Source of the DNA: Eimeria necatrix
Lineage: Eukaryota; Apicomplexa; Conoidasida; Eucoccidiorida; Eimeriidae
DNA length: 17,154 nt
NCBI RefSeq assembly: GCF_000499385.1
Contig: NW_013653301.1
Coordinates: 25,001-42,154 of the forward strand
Direction: 5' to 3'
The stretch's first letter is position 1. Each line of letters starts with the position of its first letter. A program made the position numbers and the translations under genes. This document shows, piece after piece, positions 8,364 to 15,644 of this stretch. A model generated the notes under the pieces. That model saw nothing but the letters and a program-made list of their open reading frames with translations. It was not told where the DNA came from and did no database searches.

Positions 8364-8735
8364 ATTTATAATTTAAAAGGTAAATTAAAATGAAATTTAA
8401 AAAAATCAAATAAAAATAAATTAAAAAAAAAATAAATGTGCCAAGCTGCAAGAGCCTCAATTCAGCTGCACGCACAGCCCCCCCACGGTTTAGGGTTTAG
8501 GGTTTAGGGTTTAGGGTTTAGGGTTTAGGGTTTAGGGTTTAGGGTTTGCAGGGCCCGAAGGGTTTGCGGAGTCGGTACTTGTTGAACGGAGAAGAGGCGA
8601 AGTGGGGCGAGGTGGAGAGACACCAGAAGTTGCTGCTGCTGCGCGCAAATAATTATCTTTGTTTTATGCAGCAGCAAACTGTTTCTTTATTTGGTTCTTT
8701 AACTCCCAAAGAGCTGCTTGCAAACACTCTCCAGG

Positions 8736-8779
<44 letters not shown>

Positions 8780-8825
8780 GGTGCTGCTGCTGCGGTGGCG
8801 CTGCGGGGGGCGCGCTGGGGGTGGA

Positions 8826-8865
<40 letters not shown>

Positions 8866-8941
8866 CTGGGTTGCTGCTGCTGTCGCTTTGGGCGCTGCAA
8901 AGGGACTGGAGGTTGCCTCCCTGCTGCTGCTGCTGCTGCTC

Positions 8942-8976
<35 letters not shown>

Positions 8977-9230
8977 TGTGTTAGGCAATAAACGAGAAGG
9001 ATGCGCAGTGTCTGGCGAGTCTGCAGCAGCAGCAGGAGCAGCTGCAGCAGCTGCTTTCCTCGCTGGAGTCCGTTCGTGACCAGTGGTCAGTGCTGCAGCA
9101 GCAGCAACGGCAGCTGCTGCAGCAGCAGCAGCAAGTTACTGATTACTACAACCTCAAACGACGCCTCACACTTTGCGAGGGGCGCATTCTGCGCGTACGG
9201 CCCTGCTGCTGCTGCTGCTGCTTTTGCTGC

Positions 9231-9279
<49 letters not shown>

Positions 9280-9688
9280 AGAAGCAGGCCCAAACTGCTG
9301 CTGGGCAAAAAAGGACCTTTTTTGCTGTTTGTTCTCACCAACCCGCAGCTGTTGCTGCTCTTGTTGCTGCTGCTGCTGCTGCATTCTGGAACAACTGCTG
9401 CTTCCTGCTGCTGCTGCTGTTGTTGCTGCTGCTGCAGCTGCTGGCTGAAGAAGCCTACGGGCGCTACAAGACAGCCAAGGGCGAGCTAACTGCTGCTCGT
9501 GCTGCAGTTGAGCCGCTGCAGCAGCAGCAGCAAGCAGCAAAAGAGAAACTTGAAAGAAAGAGACAGGAGCTGCAGCAAAGAGAGGAAGCACTTAAGCAGC
9601 AGCTGCAAGACGCAGCAAAACACAAACAGGAAGTGCAGCAGCTGATCGAGAAGTTCCACTCCGTAAGACAAGCTGCTGCTGCTGCTGT

Positions 9689-9723
<35 letters not shown>

Positions 9724-9818
9724 CCCCTACTGTTGACGCCAACGCTGCTGCTGCTTTTATCTCTGCTGCTGTTGCGTCTGACGCTGCTGCTTCTGCTGCT
9801 AAACGCCTGCTGATAAAG

Positions 9819-9862
<44 letters not shown>

Positions 9863-10025
9863 CAGCAGCAGCAAGGGCTAGACGAAGCAGCAGCAGAGCT
9901 AGATGCTTACCCGCAGCAGCTGCATGCGCTGCGGCGGCGGCTGCTGCTGCAAAGGGAAAAGGCCCTGGACCCTAAGGCGCAGCAGCTAATGCTCGAGGAG
10001 ACGCTGCAGCAGCTGCTCAACAATA

Positions 10026-10071
<46 letters not shown>

Positions 10072-10376
10072 CCAGAAGGGAGAACCGTCGGCTTCGGTAA
10101 CAGCCCTTATCCGAGACCCTGAATAATAGCAGCAGGAGAAACACAAGAGCGATGCAGCAGCTAGCTGCAGCTAGCTGCAGCTAGCTGCAGCTAGCCACGT
10201 CTAGCAGCAGCTAGTTGCTGCTACTCTACAGCTAGCTGCAGCTAGCTGCTGCTATTATATAGCTAGCTGCAGCTAGCCGCAGCTAGCTGTAGAGAACCGC
10301 AGCTGTCTGTAGCTAATTATCCGCAGATCTGTCAAGAGCTGGAGAGTACGTTGGTCGCTGCTGCGCATGCCGTCTC

Positions 10377-10419
<43 letters not shown>

Positions 10420-12156
10420 AGGCGCTGCCGCCTCCCGTGGGGCCTGAGGAGACGGAGCAGCAGCTGCAGCAGCAAAACCGGAAGCTGGCTGAACTGCGGC
10501 AGCAGCTGAGCAGCACTTCGCGGCAGCTGCGCAGCACCCGCGGGGCGCTGCAGGAAGCAGGGGACCGTTTGCTGCTGCTGCAGCGGCTGCAGCGGCAGGA
10601 GCAGCAGCAGCAGCAGCAGCAGGAGCAGCAGCAGCAGCAGCAGCTGCTGCAGGACCTCACCCGCCTTGAGCTGGGCTACGATGTAGGGACTGTCTCCAGA
10701 GGCCTGCAGCTGCTGAAGACCCACAAATTCAAAAGCCAAGTCAAGGGACCTCTAGGCCTTATTGTCAAGGTGCTGCTGCTGCTGCTGCTGCTGCTGCTGC
10801 AGTTGCTGCTGCTACTGCTGCGGCGGCGCTGTTGCTGCTGCTGCTGCAGTTGCTGCTGCTACTGCTGCGGCGGCGCTGCTGCTGCTGCAGTTGCTGCTGT
10901 TGCTGTTGCACTGCTGCTGTTTCGGCTCATAATGGTGCTGCTGAAGCTTCTGGCTCCGCTGCTGCTGCTGCTGCTGCTAGTTGTGCTGCTGCAGCAGCAG
11001 CAAATATACATATTTGCGTTAATATATATACATCTTCATAGTACCCATTTTGTAAATTAACATATTTTAAGGGGATAGATATTTAAATAGACTATTTATG
11101 CGTAAATAAATATAGAAATATAAATGAAGAAAAACATGGTTGTTTATAAAATATTTACATCTAAAATATATATATATATATGTAGGTTAAAAATTAAAAA
11201 AAATTTAATTTGTTTATATTTATAAATGCATTTGTATATACTTGTACTTATATGTGCATTTAAATTTATTCAAATTTATTTAGATCTGCATGCATTGGCG
11301 CATGCACTTATGTATCATTTCATTTAAAGAAATAAAAGAAGTGCATGCATTAATGCATGCAAATTCGCAACTTTTGATGAAATGTTTGCGTCTGCATGCA
11401 ACAAAGCCATTTGCAATTGTTGAAAAGTGATTTGTTTTGTAAAATGCGGAAATTTGATTTATTTATTCGCTTTTTTGGCCTTTTGAAAGAAAATTCGGCT
11501 TTGCTGCTCCCGTGGGGTGTACGTACACCCCACGGGGTGTACGTACACCCTGTGGGGTGTACGCGCACCTCGTGGGGTGTACGTACACCCCACGGATCGT
11601 CTTTTCTGCATGCGTGAAGTGCAATTAAATGGACTTTGGTTTTTAAATGGAGTCCTTTTATTGGCAAATATAAAGCATTAAATGCATGCATGCATGCACA
11701 AAAAGAGGATTTGATGAAAACAAAATAAGTCGAATTTATTTGCATGCAGGTTTTAATTTGGTATTTTTAAAGTCAAATTCGAGGCCATTTCCGCATGCAT
11801 GCGCGTAAATGAAAACAAATAAAGTTCATAATATTTTAAATTAATAAAAACAAATTAATGTCATAATAAATAAATAAATAAAAATACTTAAATGACGAAT
11901 CACATAAGTGGAATGGAAGTACACAGAAGCGTGGGGTGTATATACACCGCACAAACGCGGCCACACACATTTTCGCTGCTGCTGCAGCTGCTGCAGCAAA
12001 CGGGAAGCAGCAGCTGCAGCAGCTGCTGCAGCTGCTGCAGCTGCTGTTTGCTGCAGCTGCTGCAGCTGCAGCAAACGGGCGACAGCAGCGCAGCACTTGA
12101 CAGCAAAGGGAGACAGAAAAAGAAAGGCTTATTTATTAATTAATTAATTAATTAAT

Positions 12157-12215
<59 letters not shown>

Positions 12216-12364
12216 CTTGTTTTGCATGCAGGTTCGAGACAGCAGCATGCAAGCCGTTGCTGCTCATTTCTTGCGCAGCAAACTTCTCAGCTTTTTGTGT
12301 CTTGACGCTTCGGAGGACTTTCGAGTTCTTTCTCGAGCAAACGTCAGGTGCTTTTGCCTCGACC

Positions 12365-12395
<31 letters not shown>

Positions 12396-12761
12396 GGGCG
12401 CAGCAGCAGCAGCAGCAGCAGCAGCAGCGCGGAGACCCCACATGACGCAGGCCCTGCATGCAGCGGGGGTTTTGGGATTTCTGGCGGATTACCTCGAAGT
12501 CCCTGAGGGTTTTGAAAGTACCTTTAATGAGTACACGAGGGCCCACTTGTGTCTGGTGTGCAGCAGCAGCCTGACGGAGCAGCAGGAGCAGCAAATGCAG
12601 CAAGCAGCAGCAGCAGAGCTGCAGCAGCAGCGCTTCAGCGCACAAGAAATTGTTTACTATTTGGGGCTGCATGCACACCGCCTCAAAAGAAGCAGCTATG
12701 CTGCTGCAGGTTTTGTGCATTCTGTGGTGGCGGTGCCCCGGCGGCCGCCGGTGCTGCTGCT

Positions 12762-12805
<44 letters not shown>

Positions 12806-14417
12806 TGCTGCAGCAGGAGCAGAAAATCAAGAAACTCAGGGACTCCGAGCAGCAGCTCGAGGCGCAGCAAAGGGCCCTTGAGGAACAAGAAGCAGCAGAA
12901 AGAGACAAGAGGGATCTGCTGCGGCTGCAGCAGCACGAGCAGCAGCAGCAGCGGGAAGAGGAGCTGCGGCTGCGCGAGCGCATTGCTGCAGCAGCAGCAG
13001 CAGCAGCAGCAGAGCAGCAGCGCTGCTCTGCCTTAGCAGCAGAACTTGCTGCAGCGCCCTCCATAAGGGAGACACTCTGCAGCAGCAAACAGAAGCAGCT
13101 CGAGACCATGCAGCAGCAGCTGCTGCTGCTAATAACTGCAGCGCAGCAGATAAGCAGCAGCCAGCTGCTGCTGCAGCCCCTAAAGGCAGCAGCAGCAGAT
13201 ATAAAAAAAGCAAAAAAAAATATTCAGAAGGACGAGCAAAAGCTCCTAGAGCAACAAACAAAAGTAACGCAAACCCTAAACCCTAAACCCTAAGCCCTAG
13301 TCCACGCAAACCCTAAACCCTCAACCCTAGGCCCCAAACCCTAGCTTTTGCAAACCCTAGCCATCAATCCAGCGTACGTAAAACCTAAACCCTAAACCCT
13401 CGCCTGCGCAAACCCTAGGCCCTCCTTTGCAAAGCCTAAACCCTAGTCCTGTGCGTTGTGGGCCCGGGCGGGCAAGGAGCGTTTAGGGTTTAGGGTTTAG
13501 GGTCTAGGGTTTAGGGTTTAGGGTTTAGAGCTAGGGTTTATCGGCTGCAAAGGCAAAGGAGGGTTTCTGGCGGGGGTTTAGAGTTTGCTGCTGATGCGAA
13601 GACCTTTCTGCCAAGTGCCAGTCCTTAGGGTCTGCGGCTTAAAGATCAAGGCCCAGAGTTTAGGGTTCAGGGTTTAGGGTTTAGGGTTTAGGGTTTAGGG
13701 TTTAGGGTTTAGGGTTTAGGGTTTTAGGGTTTAGGGTTTAGGGTTTAGGGTTTAGGGTTTTAGGGTTTAGGGTTTAGGGTTTAGGGTTTAGGGTTTAGAC
13801 CACTGCGAGAATAGTGACTGCGAAGGCCTCCAGGTGGCGCTTCACGAGGGGCAGTTTGGAAGACAGCGCAGCCAAACGTGGCGCGGTACTACGCGGACGC
13901 GAACGTAAACCGCCCGAGGCAGTATTGGGATTATTTAGGGTTTAGGGTTTAGGGTTTAGGGTTTTAGGGTTTAGGGTTTAGGGTTTAGGGTTTAGGGTTT
14001 AGGGGGGTTTAGGGTTTAGGGTTTAGGGTTTAGGGTTTAGGGTTTAGGGTTTAGGGTTTAGGGTTTAGGGTTTATGCAGGGCGCGGGAAACACCCCCGCG
14101 TTGGTGAACAGTTTGTTGACTTCGCTGTGCAACATTTCGCCCTTCTTTAGGGTTTAGGGTTTAGGGTTTAGGGTTTTAGGGTTTAGGGTTTAGGGTTTAG
14201 GGTTTAGGGTTTAGACCACTGCGAGAATAGTGACTGCGAAGGCCTCCAGGTGGCGCTTCACGAGGGGCAGTTTGGAAGACAGCGCGTCAGGTGGCTGCCG
14301 CACGTGGAGGGCGTCGTGAGGGTTTTGTGCGAGAGGTTTAAAACCCTCATGAAAACTGTCAGCCCCGAAGCAGATGGCCGCATTTGTCTTCTCGGCACAA
14401 ACCCTAAACCCTTGGGC

Positions 14418-14464
<47 letters not shown>

Positions 14465-14558
14465 AGCTGGGAGCCCAGCGAGCTCCCAGGCGCCGCTGGG
14501 CGCGGCGTCTTCTGCAGCAGCAGCAGCGCCCGCAGCAGCAGCAGCAGCAGCAGCGCCC

Positions 14559-14597
<39 letters not shown>

Positions 14598-15238
14598 AGG
14601 GTTTGCTTTTTGGGGGATTTGTCTCCACTTCCGGACTTCAACAATCTGCAGCTGCTGCTGCAGATCAGCTTCCGAGCAGCAGCGCCGCTGCGGCGGCTCA
14701 GCAACACAAACTCGGGGGGAGAAAGAAGTCTTGCTGCAGTGCTTTATTTGCTTTCTGTGCAGGTCTTTTTAATTTAATTCTTTTATTTTATTTTATTTTA
14801 TTTTATTTCTTTTTATTTCTTTCTTTATTTGCTTTCTTTTGCTCCATTTCCCCCCGCATTTCCACCTAATCCTCGTTTGTTAGCGCTCTGCTGTTGCTGC
14901 TGCTGCTGCTGCCGCTGCTGCTGCTGCTGCTGCTGCTGCTGTTTCGCTTTTGCAGTTTCGCTGCTGCTTCTGCTGCTCCGCCCCTGCTGCTGCTGCAGCA
15001 GCTGTTCCTGCTGCTGCTGCTGCTGCTGCTCTGCAGCAGAGGGCAGCTGCTAATGTCTTTTCTGTTTTATTTGTTTAATTGGATTAAAAGATTGGAAGCA
15101 AACTTTTGCTGCTGCTTGGCCTCAGGCTTTTGCCCAAGGGTCTTTTAGGGTTTTGGATGAAATCAATCAGGGCCTCGACTCCGAGCGAGAAGCCCTTTTG
15201 TTTCGGCTGCTGTCTGAAGCAGCCCACGGCATGCATGC

Positions 15239-15272
<34 letters not shown>

Positions 15273-15285
15273 GTGGGGGAAGCGG

Positions 15286-15333
<48 letters not shown>

Positions 15334-15409
15334 GCAAGAAGAGGCAGCTGAGTCTCACGCAAGGCCCCTCAAAACGCCGCCCGCAGGGCCCCGCAGAAGC
15401 GCCCGACCC

Positions 15410-15446
<37 letters not shown>

Positions 15447-15644
15447 CAGCAGCAGCAGCAGCAGGAGCAGCAGCAGCAGCAGGAGGGGGTGCAGTATTTG
15501 CTGCTGACGCCGCATTTGATTCCCACAGTGGACTTGTCTTTTATTTCTTTGCAGTTCATTTTCAATGGGCCAGGGAAATTCGAACAAAAACACTTTTCAA
15601 TTGAAGACCAAATCCGCAGACTCAAAAACCGCCGCAAACCCTAA
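7504..15644 (+). CDS. SMC5: SMC5, structural maintenance of chromosomes protein 5 (whole gene, 10 exons)
   Basis: SMC5 pairs with SMC6 in the nuclear SMC5/6 complex, an ATP-driven DNA-binding complex of recombination, replication-fork repair and chromosome segregation. The spliced frame gives about 1270 residues: Walker A CNGVGKST near 84-91, the SMC5-type block with FMQQQTVSLF and TPKELL near 225-240, N-terminal coil in exons 4-7, hinge across exons 7-8, C-terminal coil in exon 8, signature SGGERS near 1082, Walker B FRVLDEINQGLD near 1105. DEINQGLD rather than other SMC forms identifies SMC5. Homopolymer tracts interrupt the head domain. All nine introns placed are phase 0. The C-terminal coil looks short against the N-terminal one, so an exon may be missing or the assembly collapsed in intron 8. 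Confidence 0.88.
7744..7971 (+). other. SMC5 intron 1 with telomere-like arrays
   Basis: It is 228 bases long. TTTAGGG repeats occupy 7752-7809 and 7882-7965, and the second array leads straight into the acceptor TTTGTGCAG. There is almost no ordinary polypyrimidine tract. The 70-base middle is unique sequence without a visible motif. Confidence 0.8.
7972..8283 (+). CDS. SMC5: SMC5 exon 2, Walker A
   Basis: It begins IASCNGVGKSTIVSAMHFAL, the Walker A loop and following helix; the usual first Gly of GxNGxGKS is Ser-Cys here. A Ser/Ala/Gln insertion of about 48 residues (CAG runs, 8043-8175) sits where other SMC5 proteins have a short loop. After it, FLTYGGQRAFVCLWLKGKG and IVSIQRDLEK match the two strands that follow ('A.V.I.L...I.R.I'). 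The donor is AAA/GTAAAG, phase 0. Confidence 0.85.
8284..8551 (+). other. SMC5 intron 2 with (AAAT)n and telomere-like array
   Basis: After GTAAAG there are about 16 AAAT units (8300-8364), an A/T-rich part, and a TTTAGGG array at 8488-8547 that ends directly in TTTGCAG. As in intron 1 the telomere-like array takes the place of the polypyrimidine tract. Confidence 0.8.
8552..8734 (+). CDS. SMC5: SMC5 exon 3, diagnostic SMC5 block
   Basis: It codes SRYLLNGEEAKWGEVE, then NNYLCFMQQQTVSLFGSL and TPKELLANTLQ. This matches the SMC5 pattern 'yxINg... NLCQFLPQDkVxeFaxLxPxELLxxT', which separates SMC5 from other SMC proteins. The donor CAG/GTCTGC is followed immediately by a CTG run. Confidence 0.88.
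8735..8984 (+). other. SMC5 intron 3, CTG-rich
   Basis: GTCTGC followed by CTG tracts (about 8737-8779, 8826-8864, 8921-8974), ending TGTTTGTGTTAG. All frames in it are homopolymers. Confidence 0.75.
8985..9194 (+). CDS. SMC5: SMC5 exon 4, N-terminal coiled coil
   Basis: Seventy codons starting AINEKDAQCLASLQQQQEQL and ending near YYNLKRRLTLCEGRILR. It is rich in Leu, Gln, Glu and Arg in a heptad-like pattern and matches the start of the SMC5 coil. The phase 0 donor is CGC/GTACGG. Confidence 0.75.
9195..9437 (+). other. SMC5 intron 4, CTG-rich
   Basis: GTACGG, CTG runs, a unique island (9281-9350) and another CTG run ending CTGCTGCAG. The island is open in more than one frame and could hold a small exon, but exons 4 and 5 align to the family when joined directly. 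Confidence 0.6.
9438..9662 (+). CDS. SMC5: SMC5 exon 5, N-terminal coiled coil
   Basis: Seventy-five codons: LLAEEAYGRYKTAKGELTAA, then a Lys/Glu/Gln-rich coil (EKLERKRQELQQREEALKQQ) to EKFHS. The donor TCC/GTAAGA is strong and phase 0, just before an Ala-coding GCT tract that stays open but looks like intron. Confidence 0.78.
9663..9865 (+). other. SMC5 intron 5
   Basis: GTAAGA then GCTGCTGCT runs and CTG runs, ending TGTTCAG. The exon 5 frame stays open for most of it as poly-Ala and then poly-Leu; the strong donor and the drop in complexity favour an intron. Confidence 0.65.
9866..10096 (+). CDS. SMC5: SMC5 exon 6, N-terminal coiled coil
   Basis: Seventy-seven codons: QQQGLDEAAAELDAYPQQLH, HALRRRLLLQREKALDPKAQ, LEETLQQLLNNR, then a Gln tract (10028-10072) and HQKGEPSAS. 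The donor is TCG/GTAACA in phase 0; reading on hits TAA at about 10124. This frame begins without an ATG, as expected for an internal exon. Confidence 0.72.
10097..10421 (+). other. SMC5 intron 6 with CAGCTAGCTG repeats
   Basis: It starts GTAACA and ends in a CTG run plus CAG. Its middle (10154-10310) is a decamer array of the palindrome CAGCTAGCTG and variants. Confidence 0.7.
10154..10310 (+). repeat. CAGCTAGCTG palindromic decamer array
   Basis: About a dozen copies of AGCTAGCTGC, several diverged (AGCTAGTTGC, AGCTAGCCGC, AGCTAATTAT), inside an SMC5 intron. Each core is self-complementary, so the array can form hairpins on either strand. Confidence 0.85.
10422..10769 (+). CDS. SMC5: SMC5 exon 7, end of N-terminal coil and start of hinge
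   Basis: It begins ALPPPVGPEETEQQLQQQNR after a CTG run ending in CAG, continues as a long Gln/Leu/Arg coil (LAELRQQLSSTSRQLRSTRG) with Gln tracts, and ends HKFKSQVKGPLGLIVK. The last part matches the SMC5 hinge start 'F.g.V.gPi.l.i.v'. The donor AAG/GTGCTG is followed by a CTG run; phase 0. Confidence 0.82.
11512..11597 (+). repeat. Four tandem copies of a 20-base unit with palindrome GGTGTACGTACACC
   Basis: The cores are at 11516-11529, 11536-11549, 11556-11569 (GTACGCGCAC variant) and 11576-11589, exactly 20 bases apart. Single copies also occur at 5226-5239, 7378-7391 (one base changed) and 11935-11948 (TATA centre). All lie outside exons. Each core contains GTGTAC in both directions. 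Confidence 0.9.
11977..12080 (+). repeat. CTGCAG palindromic repeat cluster
   Basis: Overlapping GCTGCTGCAGC units with the interruption CAAACGG, in SMC5 intron 7; both strands carry CTG and CAG, so strong hairpins are possible. Confidence 0.85.
12125..12215 (+). repeat. (TTAA)n and (TTTA)n tetranucleotide run
   Basis: Several ATTA units pass into about 18 TTTA units, ending about 17 bases before the exon 8 acceptor. Confidence 0.95.
12232..13263 (+). CDS. SMC5: SMC5 exon 8, hinge and C-terminal coiled coil
   Basis: This is the longest SMC5 exon, 344 codons. VRDSSMQAVAAHFLRSKLLS then LCLDASEDFRVL continue the hinge from exon 7 ('K...yIE..i...dL.aFv.e..eDm..f'). LGFLADYLEVPEGFESTFNE and FSAQEIVYYLGLHAHRLKRS match the later hinge. 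After a Gln tract (12763-12803) comes the coil: QKIKKLRDSEQQLEAQQRAL, EAAERDKRDLLRL and further Ala/Gln/Lys-rich helix to EQKLLEQQTK. The donor AAA/GTAACG is phase 0, five bases before AAACCCT repeats. Poly-Ala (12366-12430) interrupts the hinge. The coil after the hinge is only about 160 residues. Confidence 0.85.
13269..13451. repeat. Degenerate AAACCCT telomere-like array
   Basis: Short runs of one to four heptamers alternate with 10-25 base spacers that often contain GCAAACCCTAG or TTTGCAAA. The orientation is opposite to the arrays that follow. Confidence 0.93.
13482..14215. repeat. Four TTTAGGG telomere-like arrays with unique spacers
   Basis: Arrays at 13482-13549, 13657-13799, 13934-14074 and 14146-14215, mostly perfect heptamers with occasional TTTTAGGG and one GGGGGG variant. 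The TTTTAGGG variants sit at matching places before 13798 and 14214, which shows these two arrays were copied together with the unique segment that follows. Confidence 0.95.
13798..13869 (+). pseudogene. Duplicated fragment of SMC5 intron 8 end and exon 9 start
   Basis: These 72 bases are identical to 14214-14285: the last 36 of the intron with the CCTCCAG acceptor, and the first 36 of exon 9 (VALHEGQFGRQR). After 13869 the copy diverges completely and a reading frame from it stops at TAA near 13905-13911. A donor-like GTAAAC lies at 13905, but the 71-base exon it would make breaks phase. It is best seen as a non-functional partial copy or decoy acceptor. Confidence 0.85.
14250..14762 (+). 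CDS. SMC5: SMC5 exon 9, C-terminal head with ABC signature
   Basis: It begins VALHEGQFGRQRVRWLPHVE and VRVLCERFKTLM, matching the 'r.Wlp.le.lv..in..Fs..m' region where the coil re-enters the head. A strand GRICLL follows, then TNPKP (two AAACCCT units read as protein), about 75 residues of poly-Ala/Pro from CTG and CAG runs, then DFNNLQLLLQISFRAAAPLR and NSGGERSLAAVLYLLSVQ. SGGERS is the ABC signature; the form 'qSGGERSvstmLYLmalQ' is SMC5-like. The donor CAG/GTCTTT is phase 0. The Ala region could hide an in-frame intron. Confidence 0.88.
14763..15125 (+). other. SMC5 intron 9
   Basis: GTCTTT followed by TTTTATTTTA-type pyrimidine/AT sequence (14763-14835), then CTG runs (about 14890-14942, 14981-15034) and ending GCTTGGCCTCAG. 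The domain match either side (signature to Walker B) is exact to the residue. Confidence 0.85.
15126..15644 (+). CDS. SMC5: SMC5 exon 10, Walker B and C-terminus
   Basis: It starts AFAQGSFRVLDEINQGLDSE: the Walker B strand and D-loop of SMC5 with the catalytic Glu (DE). RLLSEAAHGMHA is followed by three homopolymer blocks (Gln 15238-15270, Ser 15291-15332, Gln 15411-15480), then YLLLTPHLIPTVDLSFISLQ and FIFNGPGKFE, the terminal 'ffiTPkllpnl...m.v..i.NG' of SMC5. It ends QIRRLKNRRKP and the stop TAA. Codons AAA CCC TAA are the first unit of an AAACCCT array, so the last two residues and the stop are repeat-derived. Confidence 0.9.

Larger units (their letters stand above)
10770..12231 (+). other. 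SMC5 intron 7, the longest (1462 bases)
   Basis: Begins GTGCTG with CTG runs (to about 10990), then an A/T-rich part (11000-11400) with TGCATGCA sites, the GTGTACGTACAC palindrome array (11512-11595), more TGCATGCA, CTGCAG palindromes (11977-12080) and a (TTTA)n run (12140-12214). It ends in TTTTGCATGCAG. The exons it joins align with the SMC5 hinge without a gap, which fixes both ends. No other coding sequence seen. Confidence 0.8.
13264..14249 (+). other. SMC5 intron 8, mostly telomere-like arrays
   Basis: It holds AAACCCT-type repeats (13269-13451) and then TTTAGGG arrays at 13482-13549, 13657-13799, 13934-14074 and 14146-14215, with unique islands of 70-140 bases between them. The orientation flips once, near 13460. 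It ends GGCCTCCAG. One island (13798-13869) is an exact copy of the intron end and exon 9 start. The 986 bases could conceal exons of the C-terminal coil, but I found none convincing. Confidence 0.75.

Noticed and set aside
9281..9350. Extra small SMC5 exon in intron 4
   Set aside because: Open in more than one frame, and one reading loosely resembles the Lys-Arg-Pro-Trp region, but exons 4 and 5 join in phase and align without it.
13834..13904. Alternative SMC5 exon in the duplicated fragment
   Set aside because: The 71-base length breaks phase and the unspliced frame stops at once; the family match continues only in the downstream copy.
13482..14215. True chromosome end
   Set aside because: SMC5 coding sequence lies on both sides and in order, and the arrays are short and interrupted, so they are interstitial.
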